Assembly (NCBI GenBank): GCA_030159235.1
Contig: BSBG01000002.1
Coordinates: 1 to 64,000 of the forward strand
Direction: 5' to 3'
Source: Bacillus safensis
GTDB taxonomy: Bacteria > Bacillota > Bacilli > Bacillales > Bacillaceae
DNA: 64,000 nt
Made by a program: the position numbers and the translations under genes. The notes under the pieces were generated by a model. It was not told where the DNA came from and ran no database searches. It saw only the letters and a program-made list of their open reading frames with translations. This document shows, piece by piece, positions 35,019 to 43,267 of this stretch. Numbering within the stretch: the stretch's first letter is position 1; every line of letters begins with the position of its first letter.

Positions 35019-35639
35019 TTATGAAAGATTAATAACTCTGTCAGAACCATCGGCGATTTCTTGATCATGTGTAACACAAATAATCGTTTTCCCCATATCT
35101 TTTAACTGATGAAATAAAGACAAAATAATACTTTTGTTATACTCGTCTAAATTTCCTGTTGGTTCATCAGCCAGAATAATATCACAAGGCTTCAAAATTA
35201 TTCTTGCGATGGCCACACGTTGCTGCTCTCCACCACTCAGCTGATAGATCTTTTTCTTTAAAAAGCTTTTATCAAGCCCAACCATTTCTAATGCTTCTAT
35301 CAATTTTTCTTTCTTAAAATCTTTTGCATATGCCGTAGAAAGCAGTAAATTTGTTAATACTGTTTCGTTGTCCATAAGCACGTAATTTTGAAAGATATAC
35401 CCTAAGTTTTCTCTCCTTAGTTTCATAACCTCTGTAGGTTTAGGGTTTCGAAATCCTAAAATTTCAACATCTCCTGTGTATGGGGCATCAAGAAGACTTA
35501 TTATATTTAGAAGGGTAGTCTTCCCTGAACCACTCTTACCCACAATTGAAACAAATTCATTTTCTTTTATATGAAGAGAGAAATTCGAAAGGACAGGTTT
35601 TTCATCAAACGTCTTTGATATGTTGTTGAGTGTAATCAT
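35019..35639 (-). CDS. ABC transporter ATPase of the lactococcin-972 type
   Basis: This 206-residue ATPase has Walker [10 protein letters not shown] near 35, signature [13 protein letters not shown] near 135, Walker [14 protein letters not shown] near 155 and the H-loop CVTHD near 190. It belongs to the MacB/LolD-like group that pairs with large FtsX-type permeases. Its start overlaps the stop of the permease gene (ATGA). It energises export of, or immunity to, the bacteriocin. Confidence 0.85.
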   Translation of the reverse strand: MITLNNISKTFDEKPVLSNFSLHIKENEFVSIVGKSGSGKTTLLNIISLLDAPYTGDVEILGFRNPKPTEVMKLRRENLGYIFQNYVLMDNETVLTNLLLSTAYAKDFKKEKLIEALEMVGLDKSFLKKKIYQLSGGEQQRVAIARIILKPCDIILADEPTGNLDEYNKSIILSLFHQLKDMGKTIICVTHDQEIADGSDRVINLS

Positions 35640-37801
35640 AATTTATCTCCTTTTAAGATCTTATTCATGTTTTTCTTGTTTAAATAGACACTCAGGAAAT
35701 AAAGAATAAGCAGCTCGATTACAATAAACAGTCCAATAAAAATCGTTAATTCAAAGATTTTGTAAAAAATACTGATACCTAAACCGATAAGGCAATTGGA
35801 TACAAGAGAAAAAATGATTAGATTTTTATTCCTGGCCCAATATGAATAACCAAAAAGCTCTTTAAGGTACAGTCGATATGCATTCGCACTGTAATACGCC
35901 CAAATATAAGCAACAAGAAAGGCCGCAGACAGGATAACAGTTATTGTTAGACTAATTAAATTCTGTAAGAATTGATTCTGAATCGCCGCTACACGGTCGC
36001 TTAGCTCTTGATAAACCGAAATTGTTGAATCAATTAGATCTCTTGTATCGGTCTTCTCCAAATAAGGAACTATGCGGTCATACGCAGTGCCCTTAGAAGA
36101 ATCTGAAAAGAATAAACATGATGTTGAGTAAGCACCTATAACAGATGGATCCACGTTGTCCGTAAAAACTGCAGCTATTGGATCAACAATGTTGTTTTTA
36201 TTGCTGGCATCTCCAAGCTCACTGTTAAAGGTGAAATATACCTGGCTATTTTTAGTATAAATGATATTAATTTTCAGTTCATCTTTTTTAAGCGTATTTA
36301 ATGGTTTCTTAATGTCTTTGTTATACATATTATCTAATTCAACTTTTTCAAAGAAAAAGTGATCCTTATATGCCTCTATGATGTTTTCTTTATATTTTTT
36401 ATATTTCTGTGGTACGAGCAGATTCAATGTATTTGAATCCATCCTTAATTCCTTATTGCTTATGGCTTCCCCATTAGCGCCGATAATAGGATTTGCCTTT
36501 AAATAATTAGGGCTGATTGTAATGCTTCGTCCAGAAGGAGAATAAATTTCATTTTTCTTTGTTGTATTTAAAGTGTAAAAGAAAACAGGTTCTTTTCCAT
36601 CTTTCCTTAGCAACGCATAGTTTTGTGCATCAATGATAAACGCGTTCTTATGCTTCTCTAATTGATGATACAACGCACGAACTTTAACATTTTTTTCCCT
36701 GTCTAATTTTAAATCACTATAGTCTATGCCAGTATTTGCAAAGCTTGTCTTGTAAGTGTTTTGTGTCTTTTTCCAGTAAGATTGATTATCAAGCTGCTGT
36801 TTGAGATCGAATAAGTTAGAAAGTGAAAATGCAACAATATTGAAAAGCAATACTGTGATTACAATTTTAAAGCCTACAGATAACAATTGGAATTTTTTGA
36901 TCGGTGTGCTGCCTTTGATCGAGCCACTAATGTTGCTGTTGTTATACAAGACTAGGGTAACAATAACGGTGTATATCATCATAATAAGCGCACCAATCAC
37001 TGCGTTCCTAATGTAAATTCTAAGATATGCAGTTAACCAGTCATTTAAGTTGAAAGAAAAGGCTAGCAAAGCCACAATAATTGCACCGCAAAATATGATT
37101 ATAATTAGAGGCTTCAAAAACATTGCTGGGTAAGAAAGCAGTGTTTTAACCTTGGAATACCCCCATAACTTTTGTAGCAGAAGCCGTTTGCGATTTTTAA
37201 TTACAAAATAAAGGACACCAATAAACAAAATCAACATAGAGAGTAACACCAGCATGAGCAAAGTTGTGTTAAACATAGAAGCAGCATTTTCAGTGGTGTC
37301 TTCAAAACTTACTTCGCCATATTCAGCAAAAAGATTTTGTGCCTTTTCCAACACCTTATCATTGTTAGATGAAATGTAAAATTTGCTTCCAATGCCTATA
37401 TTCTTTATTTGATTGAATTCAAAATATTTGATTTTCCATGTCGATAGCGGAAAAGAAATGCTCCCGATCATCTTCTGATCTGAATGACCTCTTAGAAAAT
37501 TTGACACAAGCTTATCGCCGTTATGTATTGATGGTTCATTTTCAGGGTTTGTAGAATAGATGTTTAAGTTCTTCTCGTCTAAGAAATTGTATTGAGAAAT
37601 GTTCACTTTGTTTTCTTTAGAGAAGGCGACTAATCTCTTTATAAAGTCCTCACTTTTAATTTCTGAAGTATAATCGATTATCACTGCTTCTTTATTGGAG
37701 AATAAAGTATAATAGATTTGCTTGTTTAGAGTATATTGATAGCTGGATGCGTTCATTGAAATCAAGAAAAGAATAAACAACAAATAGATTGTTTTCTTCA
37801 T
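35636..37801 (-). CDS. Bacteriocin-associated integral membrane protein (lactococcin-972 permease/immunity)
   Basis: The 721-residue protein has an N-terminal helix, an extracytoplasmic region of about 150 residues, helices near 178-203, 229-250, 266-287 and 308-332, a second large outer domain, and three C-terminal helices. This is the layout of the bacteriocin-associated integral membrane family found beside lactococcin 972 genes, with FtsX/MacB-like topology. It lies between the bacteriocin gene and the ATPase. The presumed job is protection of the producer, or secretion. Confidence 0.8.
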   Translation of the reverse strand: MKKTIYLLFILFLISMNASSYQYTLNKQIYYTLFSNKEAVIIDYTSEIKSEDFIKRLVAFSKENKVNISQYNFLDEKNLNIYSTNPENEPSIHNGDKLVSNFLRGHSDQKMIGSISFPLSTWKIKYFEFNQIKNIGIGSKFYISSNNDKVLEKAQNLFAEYGEVSFEDTTENAASMFNTTLLMLVLLSMLILFIGVLYFVIKNRKRLLLQKLWGYSKVKTLLSYPAMFLKPLIIIIFCGAIIVALLAFSFNLNDWLTAYLRIYIRNAVIGALIMMIYTVIVTLVLYNNSNISGSIKGSTPIKKFQLLSVGFKIVITVLLFNIVAFSLSNLFDLKQQLDNQSYWKKTQNTYKTSFANTGIDYSDLKLDREKNVKVRALYHQLEKHKNAFIIDAQNYALLRKDGKEPVFFYTLNTTKKNEIYSPSGRSITISPNYLKANPIIGANGEAISNKELRMDSNTLNLLVPQKYKKYKENIIEAYKDHFFFEKVELDNMYNKDIKKPLNTLKKDELKINIIYTKNSQVYFTFNSELGDASNKNNIVDPIAAVFTDNVDPSVIGAYSTSCLFFSDSSKGTAYDRIVPYLEKTDTRDLIDSTISVYQELSDRVAAIQNQFLQNLISLTITVILSAAFLVAYIWAYYSANAYRLYLKELFGYSYWARNKNLIIFSLVSNCLIGLGISIFYKIFELTIFIGLFIVIELLILYFLSVYLNKKNMNKILKGDKL

Positions 37802-37879
37802 AGAAAAACCTCCATAAAAGGAAATCCGGCGACTTATCCTTATAGCATGTAGTCACCGGAAAACAGATTATGTGTTATT

Positions 37880-38239
37880 TTATTTTGTATCCCAATATGC
37901 AGCGTTATTCCAAAGTGTCTCTGCTACACTTGCATATGTGTAGCCTTCATTTTTCTTTTTCCACTTAGCTGAGAAATATCTTGGACCAGCCTTCGCACTT
38001 GATCTGTGAGTTTTTTTAGTATGATTGTAGTTTGACTTAACATAACCACCTTCAAACCCATGATACCAAGTACCGCCGCCAGGTTTCGATTTAGTTAGCT
38101 TCATAGCGCTCATTAAATCTCTTGTTTCGTCCAAATTAACTTCCCCATGATTGACATCGTTCGACTGACTAGCAAAAGTAGCTTGTCCTCCTAGTAAACC
38201 TAAACCTAATACAATTGAAGCAAGAACCTTCTTTTTCAA
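37880..38239 (-). CDS. Lactococcin-972-family bacteriocin
   Basis: The 119-residue precursor has a Sec signal peptide (MKKKVLASIVLGLGLLGGQ, cleavage near ATFA, residue 23). The family domain starts with GGGTWYHGF near 54 and continues with SNYNHTKKTHRSS and the C-terminal aromatic LWNNAAYWDTK. Lactococcin 972 binds lipid II and blocks septum formation in related bacteria; the same is likely but unproven here. Compared with lactococcin 972 there is an extra segment of about 30 residues between the signal and the core. It starts at TTG 38239 after AAGGAGAGAG. Confidence 0.8.
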   Translation of the reverse strand: MKKKVLASIVLGLGLLGGQATFASQSNDVNHGEVNLDETRDLMSAMKLTKSKPGGGTWYHGFEGGYVKSNYNHTKKTHRSSAKAGPRYFSAKWKKKNEGYTYASVAETLWNNAAYWDTK

Positions 38240-38581
38240 TAAACTCTCTCCTTCCCATTAGGGTTTATTTATCATTACAAAACAAAATTACCATATAAGG
38301 TTATAAATTACAACTAGGATTTTGATATTTTTACAACATTGTTGTTTTATATTCTGAAATGGACATAATTACACCATAGACTGATAATACTTGTTATCTA
38401 ATGCTGATAGAATGATAAGCCGATCTGAACCTTTAGACTTGGTGTGCATCTTAAAGATGGAATTATAAATAACCTCTATGCTTTTTTACTTTGATTAGTC
38501 TGTCTGATAGATTAAATACCAGAGGCCGAAAAACAAAAAAAGCTTCCGAAAAGACCAATTATCATAAGTATTAAATCAATG
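38240..38581. promoter_or_regulatory. Upstream region of the bacteriocin operon
   Basis: This AT-rich gap of about 340 bases holds no intact gene. It contains the dyad ACAACATTGTTGT (38333-38345), a possible operator, and a minus-strand fragment at 38377-38457 that reads like a broken response-regulator receiver (SDRLIILSALDNKYYQSMV). The promoter itself is not clear; TTGTAA followed 17 bases later by TAATTT (about 38289-38317) is a weak candidate. Confidence 0.35.
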
Positions 38582-39018
38582 CTATAAAGCCATTTTCTTA
38601 TCGATTTTCTTCCTCCTTACTAACTTGACGGTCCAGCTAATGTATTTCGAAAATATTCTGACCAACAACTTTATTAGATCAATTGATATCTGGAAAAAAA
38701 TGATCCCACCACCTAAGACGAAATTAAAAAATGAACGAGGAACAACAAAAGTGCTACGCCAACTGACATTATGCTTGTTGCAAAAAACGATACCAAAATG
38801 ACAGCAATGAGTTTGAAGGGACAAAGTGTGAAACTTCGCCCCCTATTATCATCAATACCAAGATAATCACTTTTATTTTCACATATGATTTCTCCTTTTT
38901 TAATTTCTGTTCTAACTAGACTGACAATATGATAATAGTCACTAGCCATTTTAAATCTTCCAGCCCTTCTATAGTATTTAGCTACTTCTAATGCAAAGTC
39001 TTCAATCTCACCATACAT
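38582..39018 (-). pseudogene. Rap-like C-terminal fragment joined to a membrane segment, frameshifted
   Basis: The frame from 39018 to 38713 begins DFALEVAKYYRRAGRFKMAS and continues through SLVRTEIKKGE, which matches the last TPR helices and KKGE end of Rap phosphatases. A hydrophobic stretch follows, and a second minus-strand frame to 38582 continues as membrane-like sequence, suggesting a frameshift. In-frame stops lie just upstream and no ribosome site precedes the ATG. It is best read as the 3' remnant of a rap-like gene. Confidence 0.4.
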
Positions 39019-39251
39019 AAAACATGAGCCATATTAAATATAGTTAATATTCCTTTTAAAGATTATTTTGAATTTCATGTCCAGAATAGAGTACTCCAAC
39101 ATACATTACTGCTTCTCTTGTTCACCAAAATTAACTCGGAATTGCACCTCCTTAAAATTGATCTATACATTTTCACAAACAATCCATTCTTTTCAAATAT
39201 TTTACATGTTAAGATGGATTTGTAACAAAATCAAACTTAGGGGGAAATATT

Positions 39252-39596
39252 ATGATTAAACTTTACAAGGGATTAATTGTTTCAGTATTATCAATTTCTT
39301 CATTAGCTCTTCCAGCTTTAACAAATCAAGCTTCTGCGCAAGAACCTGCAAAAAGTCACAATATAGCAAAGTCTACAAATGAAATTGGAACAGTCGATTT
39401 CCATATGTTAAGAAATTCAAATGTTGGATTACTGTATGGCTATACAAGGTGGGAAATCATCTCTGGCAGTCACCTTATCAGCATTAGTTCTAGTGGTGTC
39501 GTATCTTCTTACTCATCACTTGGCACCGCTTTGGTTTATGCCTATGATATAAACGATAACTACGTCATTTTTAAGATTACAGTTGAACCCCGATAA
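39252..39596 (+). CDS. Small secreted protein with a single Ig-like (BIG2-like) domain
   Basis: The 114-residue precursor has a signal peptide (LALPALTNQASA, cleavage near residue 29). The mature part contains WEIISGSHLISISSSGVVSS and ends GTALVYAYDINDNYVIFKITV, the strand pattern of a bacterial Ig-like group 2 domain in shortened form. AGGGGG precedes the ATG and a strong terminator follows. The function is unknown. It stands alone in the accessory region near the bacteriocin operon and may be a cell-surface or immunity factor. Confidence 0.6.
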   Translation: MIKLYKGLIVSVLSISSLALPALTNQASAQEPAKSHNIAKSTNEIGTVDFHMLRNSNVGLLYGYTRWEIISGSHLISISSSGVVSSYSSLGTALVYAYDINDNYVIFKITVEPR

Positions 39597-39601
39597 TTTT
39601 T

Positions 39602-39641
39602 GTTTAGAGGGAGTGTCTATTCACTCCTTCTAAACTTTTTC
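39602..39641 (+). terminator. Terminator of the secreted Ig-like protein gene
   Basis: GTTTAGA-GGAGTG pairs with CACTCC-TCTAAAC around TCTATT, followed by TTTTT. Confidence 0.8.
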
Positions 39642-39666
39642 TAATTCAGCGATTTTCAGAAACAAA

Positions 39667-39697
39667 AAAAGGAAAGTCTTTTGACTATCCTTTAAAA
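39667..39697 (-). terminator. Orphan minus-strand terminator
   Basis: On the minus strand AAAGGA-AGTC pairs with GACT-TCCTTT around AAAA and is followed by seven T, but no intact minus-strand gene ends here. Confidence 0.5.
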
Positions 39698-39813
39698 ATA
39701 CTCTCGATTCTTCGGAGGACTCCGGTAGGTAACTCAATAGAAATGCACTACCCTACAAAGTAATGTATTACATAATCATGATATGGAAATAACATGAATA
39801 CAGGAGTAGTTAT

Positions 39814-40371
39814 ATGTCTAATTTCTCTTTAGTTTTCAAACAGCATTCGCCTTCATTTTTTGAATCAAATGATGATTATTTAGCCAAAAGAGACACAACA
39901 ATAACTCCCATTGAGATTTACCACACAAATAAAGAGATTAAATCTTTAGCTCAACTAATTGATATAAAAAATACTGTGTCAGACAATACACTGAACACAG
40001 TTTTTGAAATTAACAAAAATATGAAACTAACGTTAAACGAACTATTTTACTCTCTCGATTCACCTAACGAGATTAAATTTGAACTACGTGTCTATTATGG
40101 CAAAGCCCAATTTATAAATGAAAATGGACATGACATTATAAAGTTCATAACAGAGCAACATCATCAGAATCACCCAAATGAAATTGTGGCTGACACACCT
40201 TCAATTAAAGTTTTCTCTTCTAACCTTAATAGATTTAGACACCTCAAAGAATTAGTGAGTTATCTAAATACCGATAAAACTTTTATTTGTTATTATTTCG
40301 GATTTCCAAAACTAGATCGATTTATAAGATTCATACCTTACTCTTATAACAACCTGTTTATCGAGTATTAA
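39814..40371 (+). CDS. Protein of unknown function (185 aa)
   Basis: CAGGAG lies 7 bases before the ATG. The 185-residue product is charged, without signal peptide or membrane helices, and contains no motif I recognise. It is AT-rich like its surroundings. Its two neighbours are a terminator-bounded secreted protein and a decayed membrane gene, so it is probably an accessory cytoplasmic protein carried by the island beside the tRNA array. Confidence 0.55.
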   Translation: MSNFSLVFKQHSPSFFESNDDYLAKRDTTITPIEIYHTNKEIKSLAQLIDIKNTVSDNTLNTVFEINKNMKLTLNELFYSLDSPNEIKFELRVYYGKAQFINENGHDIIKFITEQHHQNHPNEIVADTPSIKVFSSNLNRFRHLKELVSYLNTDKTFICYYFGFPKLDRFIRFIPYSYNNLFIEY

Positions 40372-40596
40372 AAAGTTCTCTGCAATCATCAACGAGTTTC
40401 TCCATATAAGGTATATCCAATATTTTAATACAGAGCATAAATTACTCTTAATAATTAAAGGCACATTCCAGTCAAAGTTTTTTGTTACTCGAGAAATATC
40501 AAAGTGAACAAATTGTTCTCTCCAAAATAAAAACATTGATAATAAAAAAACAGGTACAAATATAATTGCACCTGTTATTCTTAGATTATTACTCAT
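40358..40596 (-). pseudogene. Frameshifted small membrane protein
   Basis: From ATG 40596 the minus strand encodes a hydrophobic N-terminus (LRITGAIIFVPVFLLSMFLFW) and continues as DISRVTKNFDWNVPLIIKSNL. At about 40440 a shift of frame gives a plausible end, CIKILDIPYMEKLVDDCREL then FNTR and TAA. The unshifted frame becomes unlikely sequence. No ribosome site is present. It is probably a decayed gene of unknown family. Confidence 0.4.
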
Positions 40597-40670
40597 ATTA
40601 CGTTTGATACGAAAAAGACTCTGGCTGAAAAATTAGACGACATTATATATAAATATCAATCTCTCAAACA

Positions 40671-40703
40671 AAAAAAGTCCACTTACTTAAGGTGAGTGGA
40701 CAG
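40671..40703 (-). terminator. Second terminator downstream of the tRNA array
   Basis: GTCCACT and AGTGGAC pair on the minus strand and are followed by seven T, giving a back-up stop 55 bases beyond the first. Confidence 0.65.
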
Positions 40704-40717
40704 ATTCATTTAAAAGT

Positions 40718-40760
40718 TATAAAAAAATAAAAATACCAAAGGTCTACAACCCTTGGTATC
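40718..40760 (-). terminator. Terminator of the tRNA array
   Basis: On the minus strand ATACCAAGGG and CCTTTGGTAT pair around a short loop and are followed by TTTTATTTTTTT, directly after tRNA-Leu(GAG). Confidence 0.75.
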
Positions 40761-40765
40761 ATTGA

Positions 40766-40849
<84 letters not shown>

Positions 40850-40903
40850 GTGTGCGTGTATGATGTGCTCATATATTGATAAGTGCACTGTTTGAAAAAA
40901 CAA

Positions 40904-40986
40904 TGCGGGTGAAGGGACTTGAACCCCCACGTCATAAAGACACTAGATCCTAAGTCTAGCGCGTCTGCCAATTCCGCCACACCCGC
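40904..40986 (-). tRNA. tRNA-Leu (anticodon TAG)
   Basis: Class II tRNA with acceptor GCGGGTG/CACCCGC, anticodon loop ACTTAGG with TAG anticodon, and a long variable arm. CCA is not encoded. Sixth gene of the array. Confidence 0.95.
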
Positions 40987-40993
40987 GTGACAA

Positions 40994-41069
40994 TGGTGAG
41001 CCATGAAGGACTCGAACCTTCGACCCTCTGATTAAAAGTCAGATGCTCTACCGACTGAGCTAATGGCTC
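40994..41069 (-). tRNA. tRNA-Lys (anticodon TTT)
   Basis: Acceptor GAGCCAT/ATGGCTC, anticodon loop CTTTTAA, encoded CCA at 40994-40996. Fifth gene of the array. Confidence 0.95.
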
Positions 41070-41100
41070 ATCTGCTATGCAGAAAAACATATATAAAAAA

Positions 41101-41175
41101 TGGCTGGGCTAGCTGGATTCGAACCAACGCATGACGGAGTCAAAGTCCGTTGCCTTACCGCTTGGCTATAGCCCA
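41101..41175 (-). tRNA. tRNA-Gln (anticodon TTG)
   Basis: Acceptor TGGGCTA/TAGCCCA, anticodon loop CTTTGAC with TTG, encoded CCA at 41101-41103. Fourth gene of the array. Confidence 0.95.
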
Positions 41176-41195
41176 ACGAATTAAAAAACAAAACA

Positions 41196-41267
41196 TGACC
41201 CGTACGGGATTCGAACCCGTGTTACCGCCGTGAAAGGGCGGTGTCTTAACCGCTTGACCAACGGGCC
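41196..41267 (-). tRNA. tRNA-Glu (anticodon TTC)
   Basis: Acceptor GGCCCGT pairs with ACGGGTC, anticodon loop CTTTCAC. CCA is not encoded. Third gene of the array. Confidence 0.95.
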
Positions 41268-41276
41268 ATAAGATTA

Positions 41277-41367
41277 TGGCGGAGAAGGAGGGATTTGAAC
41301 CCTCGCGCCGCTTGCGCGACCTACACCCTTAGCAGGGGCGCCTCTTCAGCCACTTGAGTACTTCCCC
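41277..41367 (-). tRNA. tRNA-Ser (anticodon GCT)
   Basis: Class II tRNA with acceptor GGGGAAG/CTTCTCC, anticodon loop CTGCTAA, a long GC-rich variable arm and encoded CCA at 41277-41279. Second gene of the array. Confidence 0.95.
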
Positions 41368-41371
41368 ATTA

Positions 41372-41446
41372 TGGCTCCGCAGGTAGGACTCGAACCTACG
41401 ACCGATCGGTTAACAGCCGATAGCTCTACCACTGAGCTACTGCGGA
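41372..41446 (-). tRNA. tRNA-Asn (anticodon GTT)
   Basis: Acceptor TCCGCAG/CTGCGGA, anticodon loop CTGTTAA, encoded CCA at 41372-41374. First gene of the array, 18 bases after the promoter. Confidence 0.95.
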
Positions 41447-41463
41447 ATAATAAGACATGTTTC

Positions 41464-41492
41464 ATTATATCTATGTCAGAAAAATGTGTCAA
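41464..41492 (-). promoter_or_regulatory. Consensus sigma-A promoter of the tRNA array
   Basis: On the minus strand TTGACA (41492-41487) and TATAAT (41469-41464) are perfect consensus boxes with a 17-base spacer, just before tRNA-Asn. Confidence 0.9.
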
Positions 41493-41667
41493 GAATTTTT
41501 AAGTGTTTCATTCCTGTCTCATTAGCGACGACTTTTATAATTTAACATATACTAATATAACAGTCAAGCCTTTCTTCCTTCCTTTTTGTTTTCTGTTTAG
41601 ACATACAGAAGACCCCGACCTCTAGCTGAAAGACCAAGGCCTTCCTTGTTTCTACACCCCAATGAAT

Positions 41668-42029
41668 TCACGAAAGCTTATACTTTCGCATCCACTTGTA
41701 AAAGGTGCTTCTGGGCACCTCTGCTAACCTCGCTGCTTCTGACACATGACCTTTCGATTTGTGCAGTGCTTCTATCACTGTTTGCTTTTGAATGCGTTCC
41801 CTGAATGGAGTTCTTTTGGAGTCTCGGTACACTCTGCTGGATGCACCTTCTGCTTTTTCTGATCAATCGTCTCTAATACCGCAGCATATTGCGATTCACC
41901 AATCCATCCTCTTTTAGGAAACAGTGCCCTTATATGTTCAAACAGATTAAAAAGCTCTCGTATGTTTCCTGGCCAATGATACGCTTCTAGCTTACGAAAA
42001 CATAATTCAGAAAACCTTGCATTCCAGTG
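41668..42029 (-). pseudogene. acoR: Remnant of the sigma-54 activator acoR
   Basis: The minus strand encodes the end of an AcoR-type activator: RKLEAYHWPGNIRELFNLFE from the AAA+ C-terminal subdomain, then the Fis-type helix-turn-helix VIEALHKSKGHVSEAARLAE and VPRSTFYKWMRKYKLS before TGA at 41668. A frameshift at an A run near 41857 separates the two parts. The GAF domain and most of the AAA+ domain are missing. Its upstream edge is fused to an acoB fragment, so acoC, acoL and most of acoR are deleted. Confidence 0.8.
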
Positions 42030-42245
42030 GTGTTTCTTTTGGTAATAATGGTATCAATCAACAATGTGATTTGTTTGCCTACTGCAAAAATGGTCACATC
42101 TGAGCCTTCTCTCTTCACATCCGCTTTACCAAGCGCCAGGGTGTAATATCTCTCTGGAACATCTCCTGTGAAATTGTAAAGCGTTTTGTCTTCAAAAAAG
42201 ATGACAGGGTCTTGATCCTCGATGGCTGCTGCTCTAAAACCATGT
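42030..42245 (-). pseudogene. acoB: Remnant of acoB (acetoin dehydrogenase E1 beta)
   Basis: About 65 codons match a thiamine-diphosphate dehydrogenase beta subunit: AAIEDQDPVIFFEDKTLYNF, then ERYYTLALGKADVKREGSDV and TIFAVGKQ. Both ends are cut: upstream it joins an acoA fragment and downstream an acoR fragment. The reading frame differs from that of the acoA part. Confidence 0.75.
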
Positions 42246-42500
42246 CATACATTCAATCAATGTCGGACCTTCTCCATTTTTTGCTCGTTCAATCGCTTGT
42301 TCTGCGGCTTAATAAACGGCCATCACATCTTTTCCATCTACTTGAATACCCGGAATGTCATAACCAGCGGCTCGATCCACAATCGATTTGCAGCTTGAAG
42401 CATAGGAACCCGGCAAAATCCCTTTTGTAAAAAGCGTGTGTACTTGATCTTCAAATTGGCGGATTTCCTGCATCTTTTGGTACATCCATACGCTAAAACC
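42240..42500 (-). pseudogene. acoA: Remnant of acoA (acetoin dehydrogenase E1 alpha)
   Basis: The fragment starts WMYQKMQEIRQFEDQVHTLF and TKGILPGS, as in E1 alpha subunits, then jumps by internal deletion to SIVDRAAGYDIPGIQVDGKD, reads VMAVY and an in-frame TAA, and continues as AAEQAIERAKNGEGPTLIEC. The stop, the deletion and the abrupt join to acoB show it is dead. A sigma-54 promoter still lies 35-45 bases upstream. Confidence 0.75.
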
Positions 42501-42531
42501 TCCTATCCCTTTTTACTTGCACTTATATACA

Positions 42532-42548
42532 AGCAAAAATCGCGCCAA
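42532..42548 (-). promoter_or_regulatory. Sigma-54 (SigL) promoter of the fossil aco cluster
   Basis: The minus strand reads TTGGCGCGATTTTTGCT: GG at -24 and GC at -12 with ten bases between, matching the sigma-54 consensus. It faces the acoA remnant. Confidence 0.75.
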
Positions 42549-42600
42549 CATCATGGCACAGTTAAAACTTAGATTTTGGACGATTCCAACCAATAAAAAA

Positions 42601-42634
42601 GAGACAAAATGAGACATGCGTCTCTATTTGTCTC
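42601..42634. promoter_or_regulatory. Enhancer-like palindrome for AcoR (UAS)
   Basis: GAGACAAAATGAGACAT and its near-mirror ending TATTTGTCTC form a 34-bp interrupted palindrome with four GAGAC/GTCTC units, 54 bases upstream of the -24 box, the usual range for an upstream activating sequence. Confidence 0.55.
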
Positions 42635-42663
42635 AATATGTCCAGTCCACACATCTATTGGAA

Positions 42664-42697
42664 CAAAAAAAGCATCCCTATAAAGAAATGCTTTTTA
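42664..42697 (-). terminator. Terminator of ydcK
   Basis: AAAAAGCAT and ATGCTTTTT pair on the minus strand at the ydcK stop codon, followed by T. Confidence 0.7.
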
Positions 42698-43168
42698 CAC
42701 TGAATTGATTGTACGCTGCCACTTTAATTTCCCTTTACAGACGCCGCATACATAACGAGAGGTATCAAACCGTCTTTTCCTTATAAAGTGCCGCCCACAT
42801 CCTGTGCAAACATATTCATGGCGTTTCTGCACACGACGCTTATTTTGTACAGTCTTTAGCGGGGTACAAAAACGCGGCGCTCCTACTTGTTTTAATAACT
42901 CTTTAAAATCACGGTCACGATGCTGATAGCCCTTTCCCTCAAGGTGCAGATGATAATGACACAGCTCATGCTTGATGATCCCGATTAATTCTTCTCGTCC
43001 ATGTTCCTCTAGGTATCGGCGGTTCAGTTCGATATTATGTGTTCCAAGTAAATATCGCCCGCCTGTCGTTTTTAACAGGTTATTAAAAACAGCCTGATGG
43101 CGGAATGCCTTACCAAAGAACTGCTCAGAAATATGCTCTGTTAACTGCTGCAACTCTCTCTCGTTCAA
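42695..43168 (-). CDS. ydcK: SprT-like zinc metalloprotease-family protein YdcK
   Basis: The 157-residue protein has the SprT-like motif [10 protein letters not shown] near residues 65-75 and a C-terminal zinc ribbon with two CxxC pairs ([10 protein letters not shown] and YVCGVCKG). Its role in Bacillus is not established. It lies between the trnS-like array and cmpA, as in B. subtilis. Confidence 0.85.
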   Translation of the reverse strand: MNERELQQLTEHISEQFFGKAFRHQAVFNNLLKTTGGRYLLGTHNIELNRRYLEEHGREELIGIIKHELCHYHLHLEGKGYQHRDRDFKELLKQVGAPRFCTPLKTVQNKRRVQKRHEYVCTGCGRHFIRKRRFDTSRYVCGVCKGKLKWQRTINSV

Positions 43169-43267
43169 TCAAGATCGTTCCTTTCTATAAAAACATCGAA
43201 CGGGACAATTTCCCCTTTGCATACATTGAAGGTACATCCACTGTTTCAATCAAAGGAGGAATGGGCG

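Noticed and set aside
31000..40760. Second copy of the tRNA-Leu 3' end as an attachment-site repeat
   Set aside because: By eye no good match to the tRNA 3' end was seen; only a tolerant search would settle this.
41678..41866. 62-codon minus-strand frame at the acoR remnant
   Set aside because: It is out of frame with the recognisable AcoR helix-turn-helix and is a shadow of it.
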